From Peloplasma aerotolerans (GTDB lineage: Bacteria; Bacillota_I; Bacilli_A; Acholeplasmatales; Acholeplasmataceae), in assembly GCF_030012175.1 (NCBI RefSeq), contig NZ_JASCXW010000013.1, positions 1 through 50,883 of the forward strand: 50,883 nucleotides of DNA, read 5' to 3'. Position numbers and translations under genes: made by a program. Numbering within the stretch: position 1 is the first letter of the stretch; every line of letters begins with the position of its first letter. The notes under the pieces are model-generated. The model had not been told where the DNA came from and made no database searches. It saw only the letters and a program-made list of their open reading frames with translations. Below, one piece after another: positions 43,372 through 50,883 of this stretch.

Positions 43372-43599
43372 TTAAAAATTTAAGGTTTCATCATAGAGTT
43401 GAGAGGGTCCGACATATTTAAACCCTTTAACATCTTTTAATTGTTTTTTTAATGTTTGCTCAATTTGATTATCACCATATACAATTGCATAATTTAATTT
43501 TTGTGAGATGTAACTGACATCAACAGGTAAAGATTTTAATTTTTCTACAACTTGTTTCCCTTGAAAGAAAACAACATAAGCCATACGATTAGCGTACAT
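43372..43599 (-). CDS. ylbG: YlbG-family protein (DUF2129)
   Basis: A 75-residue protein with the DUF2129 pattern (VVFFQGKQVVEKL, VSYISQKLNYAIVYGD, then a KGFKYVGPS end). Function is not established. Overlaps ylbF by 11 bases and follows GGAGGTAGC, indicating tight coupling as in Bacillus, where ylbF and ylbG are neighbours. Confidence 0.82.
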   Translation of the reverse strand: MYANRMAYVVFFQGKQVVEKLKSLPVDVSYISQKLNYAIVYGDNQIEQTLKKQLKDVKGFKYVGPSQLYDETLNF

Positions 43600-43981
43600 G
43601 ACAGCTACCTCCTTTTTTGATGATTCCCATTTTGTCTGGTGTTTTAATATGATTTGAAACAGATTGAGTTAATTCAAATAAGAATGTATTGAGTTCGTCT
43701 TGAAACTCTTTTTCTACTTTAAAGTATTGCTTAACTTCATCTTTATTATACAATATTGTTTTAGTATCACTAAATTGTTTTACAGCTTCTTTAAAATCTG
43801 GATGATATCCACCACCATCTGTCATGACTTGGTCATAGTTTTGTTTTGCTTTTTGAAAGTTTTCTATTTCTTTTTCATATTTTTTGCAAATCAATTGATC
43901 AAGTGCTTTTATTTCTATATATTTAGAATCCCCTTTGATTTCATCGAGGACATGATAAGCTTGAATAATAATATCAGTCAT
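43589..43981 (-). CDS. ylbF: YlbF-family regulator
   Basis: A 130-residue, mostly helical protein of the YlbF/YmcA group, which in B. subtilis forms the Y-complex with YaaT, influences RNase Y activity, and affects competence, sporulation and biofilm. It ends GGSCHVR, with a terminal Cys as seen in YlbF. The N-terminus (AYHVLDEIKGDSKYIEIKAL) fits the family. Overlaps the pseudouridine synthase by eight bases. Whether YmcA and YaaT exist here is not visible. Confidence 0.78.
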   Translation of the reverse strand: MTDIIIQAYHVLDEIKGDSKYIEIKALDQLICKKYEKEIENFQKAKQNYDQVMTDGGGYHPDFKEAVKQFSDTKTILYNKDEVKQYFKVEKEFQDELNTFLFELTQSVSNHIKTPDKMGIIKKGGSCHVR

Positions 43982-44663
43982 ATAATGATTCCTTTCTAAA
44001 TTGTCGGTACTCTCCTGGTTTTAAATTACCAAGAGATAAATGTCCAATATGTGTACGTTTTAAATGTATTACTTCATATCCTACTGCTTGAAACATACGC
44101 TTAACTTGATGAAATTTACCTTCATCTATTTTGAGTATAACATCATTTTGGCTTGTCTTAATCTCAAGTGCTTTAGCTAGATATAATTCATTTTTTCCAT
44201 CTTTAATCATCACACCTTTGATGAGTTCTTTTTCATGTTTGAATTCCATGTCAAGTGTTACTTGATATGTTTTAGGTAAATGTGATTTAGGATGCGTTAT
44301 TTGATGTGCTAAAGTACCATCAGTTGTTAAGATTACTAAACCTTCAGCATCAATGTCTAGTCTACCAGCAATTGCATACTCAAAGCGATGATATGGCGCT
44401 TTAATCAACTCTACAACACATGGATGCAACTTATCCTTGTTTGCTGACAAAAAGCCTATAGGCTTAAATATCATCAAATGGATAGGATTTTCATAAAAAG
44501 TGATTTCTCCATCAATCTGTAATTTTTGTAGTTCAGGATTGAATTCATATGAACGATCTAAAATGCGTTGATCATCAATAATAACTTCATATGTCTTCAA
44601 GAAATTTTTGACATCATTTCTACTGCAAAAATTGAGTTGACTTAAAAATTTATCAATACGCAT
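43974..44663 (-). CDS. RsuA/RluB-family rRNA pseudouridine synthase
   Basis: A 229-residue enzyme with an N-terminal S4 domain (MRIDKFLSQLNFCSRND) and the catalytic motif GRLDIDAEGLVILTTDG. It converts a uridine in rRNA to pseudouridine. The size and the RsuA-like KPIGFLSANKD motif suggest the small-subunit type; the target cannot be proved from sequence alone. Confidence 0.88.
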   Translation of the reverse strand: MRIDKFLSQLNFCSRNDVKNFLKTYEVIIDDQRILDRSYEFNPELQKLQIDGEITFYENPIHLMIFKPIGFLSANKDKLHPCVVELIKAPYHRFEYAIAGRLDIDAEGLVILTTDGTLAHQITHPKSHLPKTYQVTLDMEFKHEKELIKGVMIKDGKNELYLAKALEIKTSQNDVILKIDEGKFHQVKRMFQAVGYEVIHLKRTHIGHLSLGNLKPGEYRQFRKESLYD

Positions 44664-44677
44664 TGCATATCTCCTTG

Positions 44678-44686
44678 TGATATAAT
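44678..44686 (+). promoter_or_regulatory. Extended -10 promoter of def
   Basis: TGATATAAT at 44678-44686, an extended -10 with no strong -35, about 22 bases before the ATG. Confidence 0.65.
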
Positions 44687-44707
44687 ATCTAGTGAGGTGT
44701 ATAGATT

Positions 44708-45298
44708 ATGATTTTGATGAAAAATATCATTCGTGAAGGCCATAAAACTTTAGAAACTGTAGCAAAAGAAGTTAAACTTCCTTTGTCAAAAGCTGATAAA
44801 AAACTACTGATTGATTTGTTAGAGTATGTTAAAAACTCACAAGATGATGAAATGGTAGCGGAATATGGTCTACGTCCAGCTGTCGGTATCGCTGCTCCAC
44901 AAGTCAATGTTTCAAAAAGAATGTTTGCTGTTCATGTCACAGATTTTGATGGAACACTTTATTCGTATGCTCTAGTTAATCCTGTATTAAAAGAAAGATC
45001 TACTGATATCATTTATATTCCTGGTGGTGAAGGTTGTTTAAGTGTTGATCGTGAAACAGAAGGTATCACACCAAGATATCAATCAGTAACTTTTGAAGCT
45101 TTATCGTACGATCTGCAAAGTGATCAACTTATACCGATTGAAATAAAACTTGAAGGTTATGTTGGCATTGTATTTCAACATGAATTTGATCATATAAACG
45201 GTATCATGTACACAACCAAATTGTTCAAAGATTTACCGAATGCAAACCCTGCTTTTGAATATATCGAACAAGAAGAGCATGATGTTGAAACTATTTAA
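44708..45298 (+). CDS. def: Peptide deformylase
   Basis: Removes the formyl group from new proteins. The three metal-site motifs are complete: GIAAPQ (60-65), EGCLS and QHEFDH. The length of 196 is typical of type 2 enzymes of Gram-positives. AGGTG lies eight bases before the ATG. Its 3' end overlaps the convergent TIM-barrel gene by eight bases. Confidence 0.96.
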   Translation: MILMKNIIREGHKTLETVAKEVKLPLSKADKKLLIDLLEYVKNSQDDEMVAEYGLRPAVGIAAPQVNVSKRMFAVHVTDFDGTLYSYALVNPVLKERSTDIIYIPGGEGCLSVDRETEGITPRYQSVTFEALSYDLQSDQLIPIEIKLEGYVGIVFQHEFDHINGIMYTTKLFKDLPNANPAFEYIEQEEHDVETI

Positions 45299-46196
45299 AG
45301 ATAACTTTTAATACTTTGATTTGATTTTCTAAAATGTCATCATAGGTGACATTTTTTGTTTCTTCATTAGGGAATATTTTCTTAGATAAATCATTGAGTT
45401 GATTTTCAATCTTTTTCTTTTCTACTGAGAAGAGTTTCTTGAAGAAACCTTGTTTAATGGGTTCAGGTTTAAATACGGTTTGTTTAAACTTATTATCGAT
45501 TAATAAATATCCAGAATAACGATCTCTTAGTAGTTTTTTAAACAGTGGTATAATATCAGTTTTACCATAACCAATGAGTTTAGGAACACCTTGGTGGTCA
45601 GCATCAACTGTCATAAATGCACCGATTTTCTTTTTCAACATACGGTAAGCAGTTGTTGTCGGTTCATTGTTTAACATTATAGCAACTGGATCGAATGCAA
45701 CACTTAAAATATTTGTTTTCATCTTCTTTAAGATATATGCATAAATATTTGCTTTATAACTATTAACTGGTAATAAAATTATTTTTTTATTATGACGGGT
45801 TGCAACATCAATAAATGGTGTTAATCTTTTTTCGATTGTTTCATATTCTTCGATGACATTATTAAACTTAGGTAGTTTAAAAAACAAATGTGTAACTTTA
45901 AGTTTATCTGATAATTTAACCATGTATTTAAACTCATCTAACGTTTCATCATGTTTTCGATCATCATATATGTCAAATGATCTATTATTTGTATCAATAA
46001 TCGCAACTTTAATTTTTTGTTCTTTCAAAGATGCTATCATTTTTTTAATTTCCCCATCTTTTAGTTCAATGAGTGGTTTTTGATTATATTGTCTCAGACA
46101 AATACTAGATAATTTGTGTTTATTTACAAGTTCGATCTGTTCATCAAAACTTAATGTTCCATCATGATCTAAAAATCCAGTGATTATCGGTCTCAT
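45291..46196 (-). CDS. TIM-barrel protein of the xylose isomerase-like/AP endonuclease 2 type
   Basis: A 301-residue protein with a barrel-like alternation: ITGFLDHDGTLSFDEQIELV, KVAIIDTNNRSFDIYDD, THLFFKLPKF, IILLPVNSYK, SVAFDPVAIM and GAFMTVDADHQGVP. It resembles sugar-phosphate isomerase/epimerase domains but lacks the full EndoIV zinc-ligand set. A Lys-rich C-terminal tail (about 245-301) follows. The ATG at 46194-46196 overlaps the upstream stop (ATGA) and has GGAG six bases ahead. Operon with thiI and the methyltransferase. Function unknown. Confidence 0.6.
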   Translation of the reverse strand: MRPIITGFLDHDGTLSFDEQIELVNKHKLSSICLRQYNQKPLIELKDGEIKKMIASLKEQKIKVAIIDTNNRSFDIYDDRKHDETLDEFKYMVKLSDKLKVTHLFFKLPKFNNVIEEYETIEKRLTPFIDVATRHNKKIILLPVNSYKANIYAYILKKMKTNILSVAFDPVAIMLNNEPTTTAYRMLKKKIGAFMTVDADHQGVPKLIGYGKTDIIPLFKKLLRDRYSGYLLIDNKFKQTVFKPEPIKQGFFKKLFSVEKKKIENQLNDLSKKIFPNEETKNVTYDDILENQIKVLKVIFK

Positions 46197-46897
46197 AGTG
46201 CTCTCCATTCATACATTAATATACCTCCAGCAACACTGACATTCAAACTCTCTACATTTTGTGTAGGAATTTGAATTGAAGCATCTGAAAGTTCTTTGAT
46301 TTCTTGTGATATGCCATGTCCTTCGTTGCCTAATACTAAAACAATTGGACTGGTCTTGTTTGATGTTTTTTTGTTGTGTGCATCTGCACAGATAATTTGA
46401 TATCCATGATGCTTTAATTGATGAATAGCTTCAACTAAGGGTCTTCTTTCTAAATATACATCAAAAATCGCACCTTTTGAAGCTCTAATGACTTTCTCAT
46501 TGTAAAAATCAGCAGATTTCAAACTAACAATAACATGTAAGAATCCAAAAGCTGCTGCACTTCTTATAAGTGCACCAACATTATCTGGATCTTGCACATC
46601 ATCTAGCATTAATATTTTATTTGATTGAATCATAGGATTTACTTTTTTGCAAATCGCTATTTGATCAAAAGATGTTTCTGTTTGTTGTAATTCATTCATT
46701 AATGCTTGATCGATGAGTATTCCTTCTAACTGATCATTTGAAGTTATAACATCAACAATAGCATGTTTCTCTTTTGCTTTCTCAATAAGGTGTTTCCCGT
46801 AAACTAAAAACATATCATGAATGTCACGATATTTTTTTACTTTGAGATTTTTCCATAATTTGAAAGAGTTATTTTGTTTCGATGTGATCAATTTCAT
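46193..46897 (-). CDS. TrmH/SpoU-family RNA 2'-O-methyltransferase
   Basis: A 234-residue methyltransferase with the SPOUT motifs DDVQDPDNVGALIRSAAAFG, LVLGNEGHGIS and IPTQNVESLNVSVAGGILMY. The N-terminus resembles the substrate-binding domain of rRNA and tRNA enzymes (RlmB, TrmH). The target is not determined. The start at 46895-46897 is 29 bases inside thiI. Confidence 0.88.
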   Translation of the reverse strand: MKLITSKQNNSFKLWKNLKVKKYRDIHDMFLVYGKHLIEKAKEKHAIVDVITSNDQLEGILIDQALMNELQQTETSFDQIAICKKVNPMIQSNKILMLDDVQDPDNVGALIRSAAAFGFLHVIVSLKSADFYNEKVIRASKGAIFDVYLERRPLVEAIHQLKHHGYQIICADAHNKKTSNKTSPIVLVLGNEGHGISQEIKELSDASIQIPTQNVESLNVSVAGGILMYEWRAL

Positions 46898-48146
46898 CAC
46901 TCTTTTCTTTAAAATAAGTATTGAATGCTTCATCAACTGTAAATCCTAGTTGAGTTATATCCATATTAAAATCCGATGTAATATCTAATGTTCTAACTTG
47001 ATTTAATGCTTGCTCTAAAAGTTCTTCATAATTAACATATCGTTCATACTTCAATGCATAAGACTCTCTTGGTTTTGTTGCAGGATTTTTTGGCACATAA
47101 ATGCTGCAACAATCATTAAATGGTCGAATTGAAACATCGAAAGTCTCTATATCTTTTGCAATATTAACGATTTCTTGTTTATCATACGTTATGACAGGCC
47201 TTAATATCGGTGTTTTCGTTACAGCTTCAACAGCTTTCATACCTTGAAGCGTTTGACTTGCCACTTGACCAATAGACTCACCATTAATCAAACAAATGAT
47301 TTTATTGCGGTTAGCATATGATTCAGCCAAACGATACATCATTCTTCTCATAATTGTGATGATATATGGATCAGTGACTTGTGCCAAGATCTCTTCATGG
47401 GTTTTTGTGAAAGGAACAAGGTGCAATTTTATGCTGCCTGAAGGTGTAAATACACTAAGTTTTTTAGCCAAATCAATAACTTTCTGAACAGATTCTAGTG
47501 GGGTTAATGGTGTTGATTCAAAATGAAATAGTTCAATTTCAACACCTTGCTTCATCGCTAAATAACCAGCAACAGGACTATCAATACCACCACTCATCAT
47601 AAGTAAACCTTTACCCGCTACACCGTAAGGAAATCCGCCCATACCTTTAATACTTTTTAAATAAATATATGCAGCATCTTTTCGTAGCTCAATATATAGA
47701 GTTTCATCAGGACTTTTGACATCAACAATAAATTTTCTTTGCGCTGCTTTTAATATTCTTCCAGCAACTGTTTGAGTAATTTCTTGACTTGTCATTGGAA
47801 AGTTTTTATCTGCTCTTTTTGTTTCTATTTTGATGCTTAATAAATCATGTTTAATTTCTGTATCCAAAACATGAATCGCTTTTTCAACGATATCATCAAT
47901 TTCAGGTTTTGAAACTTGAACAACACTAAATGAATTAATTCCTTGAATTTGCTTAAGTCTTCTTAATATTTCGTTTTCCTCTTGCTGATCAAAAGATATA
48001 TAGATACGATCATGAGTGAACTCATACTTTACATTTAAGTCTTTTAATTTTGCAATCATATGCGTTCTTACTCTTTTTATAAAAAAGCCGATATTTTTAC
48101 CTTTTAGCATCATATCGCCAAAACGAATTAGTATTTTTTTCTTCAT
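46869..48146 (-). CDS. thiI: tRNA 4-thiouridine synthetase ThiI
   Basis: A 425-residue enzyme that thiolates U8 of tRNA and can supply sulfur to thiamine synthesis. It has an N-terminal ferredoxin-like/THUMP domain and the PP-loop SGGIDSPVAGYLAMKQG. It lacks the C-terminal rhodanese domain, as in Firmicutes, so an external sulfurtransferase must serve. GGTGAT lies before the ATG. First gene of a three-gene operon. Confidence 0.95.
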   Translation of the reverse strand: MKKKILIRFGDMMLKGKNIGFFIKRVRTHMIAKLKDLNVKYEFTHDRIYISFDQQEENEILRRLKQIQGINSFSVVQVSKPEIDDIVEKAIHVLDTEIKHDLLSIKIETKRADKNFPMTSQEITQTVAGRILKAAQRKFIVDVKSPDETLYIELRKDAAYIYLKSIKGMGGFPYGVAGKGLLMMSGGIDSPVAGYLAMKQGVEIELFHFESTPLTPLESVQKVIDLAKKLSVFTPSGSIKLHLVPFTKTHEEILAQVTDPYIITIMRRMMYRLAESYANRNKIICLINGESIGQVASQTLQGMKAVEAVTKTPILRPVITYDKQEIVNIAKDIETFDVSIRPFNDCCSIYVPKNPATKPRESYALKYERYVNYEELLEQALNQVRTLDITSDFNMDITQLGFTVDEAFNTYFKEKSDEIDHIETK

Positions 48147-48176
48147 GTTTTATCACCATAACTATTTTATCATATA

Positions 48177-48185
48177 TGCTATAAT
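48177..48185 (+). promoter_or_regulatory. Extended -10 promoter of the fRMsr gene
   Basis: TGCTATAAT at 48177-48185, about 17 bases before the ATG; divergent from thiI. Confidence 0.7.
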
Positions 48186-48201
48186 AATTACGGGTGATAA
48201 C

Positions 48202-48651
48202 ATGAAAAATAGAGAATTATTAGAATCTGCTCAAGCACTATTGGAATCACAACCTAATCAAATAGCTCTTCTTGCAAATGCTTCAGCATTTTTAAATGAC
48301 TCATTTGATCGATTAAATTGGGTGGGTTTTTATTTGTTTGATGGAAATGAACTGACTGTTGGTCCTTTTCAAGGAAAAGTAGCATGTTCAAATATTGCAA
48401 TAGGTAAAGGTGTATGTGGCGAAGCTGCACTTTATAAGAAAACAATGGTTGTTAAGGATGTTTTGCAACATGAAAATCATATTGCATGTGATGCAAATAG
48501 TCGATCTGAAGTCGTCATACCTATCTTTGTTAATAATGAACTATTCGGTGTTCTTGATGTCGATAGCCCGGTCACAAATCGCTTTGATCAAGGAATTGTA
48601 GAGTTCTTTGAACAATTCGTTGGCTTATTAGTAAAAACAATTGACTTTTAA
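48202..48651 (+). CDS. msrC: Free methionine-(R)-sulfoxide reductase (GAF domain)
   Basis: A 149-residue GAF-fold enzyme that reduces free Met-R-sulfoxide. The three conserved cysteines are present: Cys62 in GPFQGKVACSNI, Cys72 in GKGVCGEAA and Cys96 in HIACDANSRSE. The start at 48202 follows GGGTGAT and the promoter; an upstream in-frame extension would be antisense to thiI and is not used. Its last codons also carry the rpsD promoter -35. Confidence 0.93.
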   Translation: MKNRELLESAQALLESQPNQIALLANASAFLNDSFDRLNWVGFYLFDGNELTVGPFQGKVACSNIAIGKGVCGEAALYKKTMVVKDVLQHENHIACDANSRSEVVIPIFVNNELFGVLDVDSPVTNRFDQGIVEFFEQFVGLLVKTIDF

Positions 48652-48669
48652 TACCCTATAGGGTAAAAT
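48641..48669 (+). promoter_or_regulatory. rpsD promoter, -35 inside the msrC coding end
   Basis: -35 TTGACT (48641-48646), 17-nt spacer, -10 TAAAAT (48664-48669). Confidence 0.82.
48652..48665. repeat. 14-bp perfect palindrome in the rpsD promoter spacer
   Basis: TACCCTATAGGGTA reads the same on both strands and fills the interval between -35 and -10. It could be an operator. Confidence 0.6.
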
Positions 48670-48675
48670 GAAAGA

Positions 48676-48834
48676 CGTCGGTAAAAAGCAGGCAAACTAT
48701 TTTTAAAAGAACAATCCCTACCAATTGGAGCCCTTAGTAACCTTTCTGCTTTAAGGTGAAAAGAACATCGGGATTACTTTTATTAAGGTACTTTGCAGTT
48801 TTTACCTACCAAAAATAAAAAGGAGGTAAAAATT
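48676..48834 (+). promoter_or_regulatory. S4 ribosomal-protein leader of rpsD
   Basis: GGTAAAAAGCA (48680-48690) pairs with TGC-AG-TTTTTACC (48794-48806), enclosing an inner helix AATCCC/GGGATT and an AACCTT/AAGGTG hairpin. The same TTTTTACCT (48799-48807) can instead pair with AGGTAAAAA (48824-48832), which covers the ribosome binding site, giving two exclusive folds. It fits the autoregulatory S4 leaders of Firmicutes. Confidence 0.75.
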
Positions 48835-49434
48835 ATGTCACGTTATACAGGACCATCATGGAAAATTTCACGTCGTTTAGGATATTCAATTTCTGAAACA
48901 GGAAAAGAATTGAAGAAACGTCCATACCCACCAGGTCAACATGGACAACGTCGTTCTAAGTTAAGTGATTATGGTAGCCAATTACAAGAAAAACAAAAAG
49001 TTAGATTTACTTATGGTTTATCAGAAAAACAATTTAGAAAGACTTTTAACGAAGCTCACAAAATGAAAGGTAAGCAAGGTGAAAACTTCTTACGTTTACT
49101 AGAAGCTCGTTTAGACAATGTTGTCTATCGTTTAGGTTTAGCAAAAACTAGAGCACAAGCTCGCCAATTGGTAAACCATGGTCATTTCTTAGTTGATGGG
49201 AAAAAAGTAGATATTCCATCATATCGTTTGCAACCAGGTCAAAAAATCACTTTACGCGAAAACTCAAAGAGTTTAAAAGTTGTTAGTGAAGCACTTGAAG
49301 GACAATATGCAACTGCAGAGTTCGTATCATTCGATAAAGATAATGCTGTTGGAACATTTGTTCGTTATCCAGAACGCAATGAAATCTTACAAGAAGTTAA
49401 TGAACAACTCATTGTTGAATTCTACAACAGATAA
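48835..49434 (+). CDS. rpsD: Ribosomal protein S4
   Basis: A 199-residue small-subunit assembly protein and translational repressor of its own operon. N-terminal [20 protein letters not shown], then RPYPPGQHG, and the S4 domain [20 protein letters not shown]. The ATG at 48835-48837 follows AGGAGG. Monocistronic. Confidence 0.97.
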   Translation: MSRYTGPSWKISRRLGYSISETGKELKKRPYPPGQHGQRRSKLSDYGSQLQEKQKVRFTYGLSEKQFRKTFNEAHKMKGKQGENFLRLLEARLDNVVYRLGLAKTRAQARQLVNHGHFLVDGKKVDIPSYRLQPGQKITLRENSKSLKVVSEALEGQYATAEFVSFDKDNAVGTFVRYPERNEILQEVNEQLIVEFYNR

Positions 49435-49445
49435 AAGTCAAACAA

Positions 49446-49475
49446 AAAAAGATGATTCCAAATCATCTTTTTATT
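49446..49475. terminator. Bidirectional terminator after rpsD
   Basis: AAAGATGATT pairs with AATCATCTTT; U5 on the plus side and A7 on the left for the minus strand. Confidence 0.9.
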
Positions 49476-49485
49476 TTTGCTTTTT

Positions 49486-50004
49486 TTAAAATTGATCGTA
49501 TGCTTCTAGATTGTTCACATTTGTTAAGTATCTATGATTATTTATATCAGAAATTAAAGCAAATTTATTCTCATGTAAGTAAAGTAGCTTATACTCATTG
49601 TTCATATGAGGTTCCTGTAACTCTTTGACTAAATACGAGACTTTACCTTCTTGAAACTCAATAAAGCAAGATGGTACAATTCTCTTTTTATAAGCATATG
49701 CTTTTTTGCCATCAATAAGAATAAAGGGCATACCTCTTGTAAATGATCTTGGATAAGGGACTTTATGATCTAACGATATAACTTTATATGTGTAATCGTA
49801 GAATTTTTTGAGGTTTCTTGAGATTCTTAGGGTAAATATAATCACTATACATAAGATTATTAAAGCACTTAGTGCAATCATTTCATTCGTGATTTCTTTC
49901 AATAATAAAAGAATAACTGTTAAAACAGCAGCTATTATTGATAAAAACACAACAAACTTGAAGACAAGTTTTTTGTTTTCCTGCTTCAATCTTTCAGTAA
50001 TCAT
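49486..50004 (-). CDS. Two-helix membrane protein of unknown function
   Basis: A 172-residue protein with a basic N-terminus, two adjacent helices (about 15-36 and 41-60), and a soluble C-terminal domain of about 110 residues rich in Tyr, Lys and His. No motif recognised. Its likely -10 is TATAAT at 50083-50088 on the minus strand, with no clear -35. Confidence 0.68.
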   Translation of the reverse strand: MITERLKQENKKLVFKFVVFLSIIAAVLTVILLLLKEITNEMIALSALIILCIVIIFTLRISRNLKKFYDYTYKVISLDHKVPYPRSFTRGMPFILIDGKKAYAYKKRIVPSCFIEFQEGKVSYLVKELQEPHMNNEYKLLYLHENKFALISDINNHRYLTNVNNLEAYDQF

Positions 50005-50149
50005 TGGTTCCTCCCCACTAACAATACTTAATTAAATGAAGTGTACAAAAGAAAAGTATTGCTTGATGTTTTCCACAAAAGTATTATAACACTTTTTCCC
50101 GAAATAATTCTTTCATTTGCATGCATGATATATTGATATTTTTGCATCA

Positions 50150-50158
50150 TGATATAAT
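50150..50158 (+). promoter_or_regulatory. Extended -10 promoter of the SRAP gene
   Basis: TGATATAAT at 50150-50158, about 35 bases before the ATG; no strong -35. The rest of 50005-50193 holds only the divergent -10 of the membrane gene. Confidence 0.6.
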
Positions 50159-50193
50159 ATCATTATAAATTCTCGGAAATGAGGTCTATCTAT

Positions 50194-50877
50194 ATGTGTG
50201 GGCGTTTTACGGTCAGCGTAACACTTGATGAATTAAAACAATATTTATACGATAATTATGACATTGATGAAATGAATAAAGATTTTGATCTGCCACGTTA
50301 TAACATTGCTCCTGGTCAATCCATCATTTCAATCATTAATGATCGGTCAAAGAATCGTGTTGGATTACTCAAATGGGGATTCATACCAGGATTTGAAAAG
50401 GATGAAAAAACAAGCCTCAATATCATCAATGCTAAAGCTGAAACACTTCATCAAAAGCCATCTTTTATCACATCATTTCAAAATAAGCGCTGTATTATTA
50501 TTGCTGATGGATTTTATGAGTGGAAAAATGCAGATGGCAAAAAGATTCCAATGCATATTCAATTAAAAAATAAGCAGTTGTTTCCAATGGCAGGTCTATG
50601 GAACACATTTACACGAAGTGATGGCACCAAAATTCATACTTGCACAATCATTACTACCGAAGCGAATGAAATGATGTCTGAGATTCATAATCGAATGCCT
50701 GTGATTCTAACTGAAGATGCACGAAAAATTTGGTTAAACCCAGATCATAAAGATTTAAATGAGCTAAATCATTTATTAAAGCCCTATGACACAAGACAAA
50801 TGGAAAGTTACCAAGTCTCTACTTTCGTAAATCATGTAGCAAATGATGGTCCAAAGTGTCTTGAGAAAATCAAATAA
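50194..50877 (+). CDS. SRAP-domain DNA abasic-site crosslinking protein (YedK/HMCES type)
   Basis: A 227-residue protein that shields abasic sites in single-stranded DNA by a thiazolidine crosslink to its N-terminal cysteine. The start MCGRF places Cys at position 2, exposed after Met removal. The other active residues are visible: Asn79 in INAKAET, Glu109 in GFYEWK and His165 in EIHNRMP. GAGGT precedes the ATG. With ung and dut in the same window, this adds to the uracil and abasic-site defences. Confidence 0.94.
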   Translation: MCGRFTVSVTLDELKQYLYDNYDIDEMNKDFDLPRYNIAPGQSIISIINDRSKNRVGLLKWGFIPGFEKDEKTSLNIINAKAETLHQKPSFITSFQNKRCIIIADGFYEWKNADGKKIPMHIQLKNKQLFPMAGLWNTFTRSDGTKIHTCTIITTEANEMMSEIHNRMPVILTEDARKIWLNPDHKDLNELNHLLKPYDTRQMESYQVSTFVNHVANDGPKCLEKIK

Positions 50878-50883
50878 GAAAAA

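Noticed and set aside
48016-48201. Longer N-terminus for the Met-sulfoxide reductase
   Set aside because: That part is antisense to thiI and upstream of the extended -10 promoter; the family starts near MKNREL.

Overview
The window looks like the chromosome of a low-GC, Acholeplasma-type Mollicute or a close relative such as the Izemoplasma group. The evidence is AT-rich DNA, very short intergenic gaps, consensus sigmaA promoters, and Firmicute gene order (uppS-cdsA-dxr-rseP, rpsB-tsf-pyrH-frr, rpsP-khpA-rimM-trmD, trmFO-xerC). Tryptophan is encoded by UGG and some genes end in UGA (trmFO, xerC), so the UGA=Trp code of other Mollicutes is not used. The placement is an inference: no rRNA is in the window and a small-genome Firmicute is not excluded.

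Layout. 1-0.3 kb: two tandem strong promoters fire leftward out of the window, probably for a stable RNA or other highly expressed gene. 0.3-5.3 kb: a membrane protein of unknown role, then undecaprenyl/phospholipid/isoprenoid genes (uppS, cdsA, dxr) and the site-2 protease rseP. 5.4-14.8 kb: two tandem copies of a two-gene operon of ATPase-FtsX/MacB-type fusion transporters. 14.9-18.4 kb: frr, pyrH, tsf, rpsB, with an S2 protein that carries a long repeat tail and a SAP-like end. 18.5-21.6 kb: trmFO, xerC, a Nudix hydrolase and dut. 21.7-22.4 kb: folT under a tetrahydrofolate riboswitch.

22.4-28.0 kb is the most unusual part. A consensus promoter, a cyclic-di-GMP-I (GEMM) riboswitch and an intrinsic terminator precede three exported proteins with SipW-type signal peptides (A-[FY]-W at the cleavage region). 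One of them is built of ten CBM5/12-like carbohydrate-binding repeats. Three signal-peptidase-like proteins follow: two SipW-type enzymes with Ser/His catalytic motifs and one that has lost them. This looks like a second-messenger-controlled surface-matrix or adhesion system in an apparently wall-less lineage.

28.1-39.0 kb: gapA, a CYTH protein, membrane proteins, spx, pepF, trpS and tyrS (each behind a T-box whose specifier and discriminator-pairing bases fit its amino acid), a lipid kinase and ccpA. Cre-like sites lie before gapA, between spx and pepF, and before ccpA, suggesting a local CcpA regulon. 39.1-50.9 kb: rplS with a leader, an LtaS-type glycerophosphate transferase, the rpsP operon, ylbF/ylbG, a pseudouridine synthase, def, a thiI/TrmH/TIM-barrel operon, free-methionine-sulfoxide reductase, rpsD behind an S4-type leader, a membrane protein, and a SRAP-domain DNA-crosslink protein at the right edge.

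No tRNA, rRNA, CRISPR array, insertion sequence or prophage was seen. Stop codons very often lie inside the terminator hairpin of the same gene.
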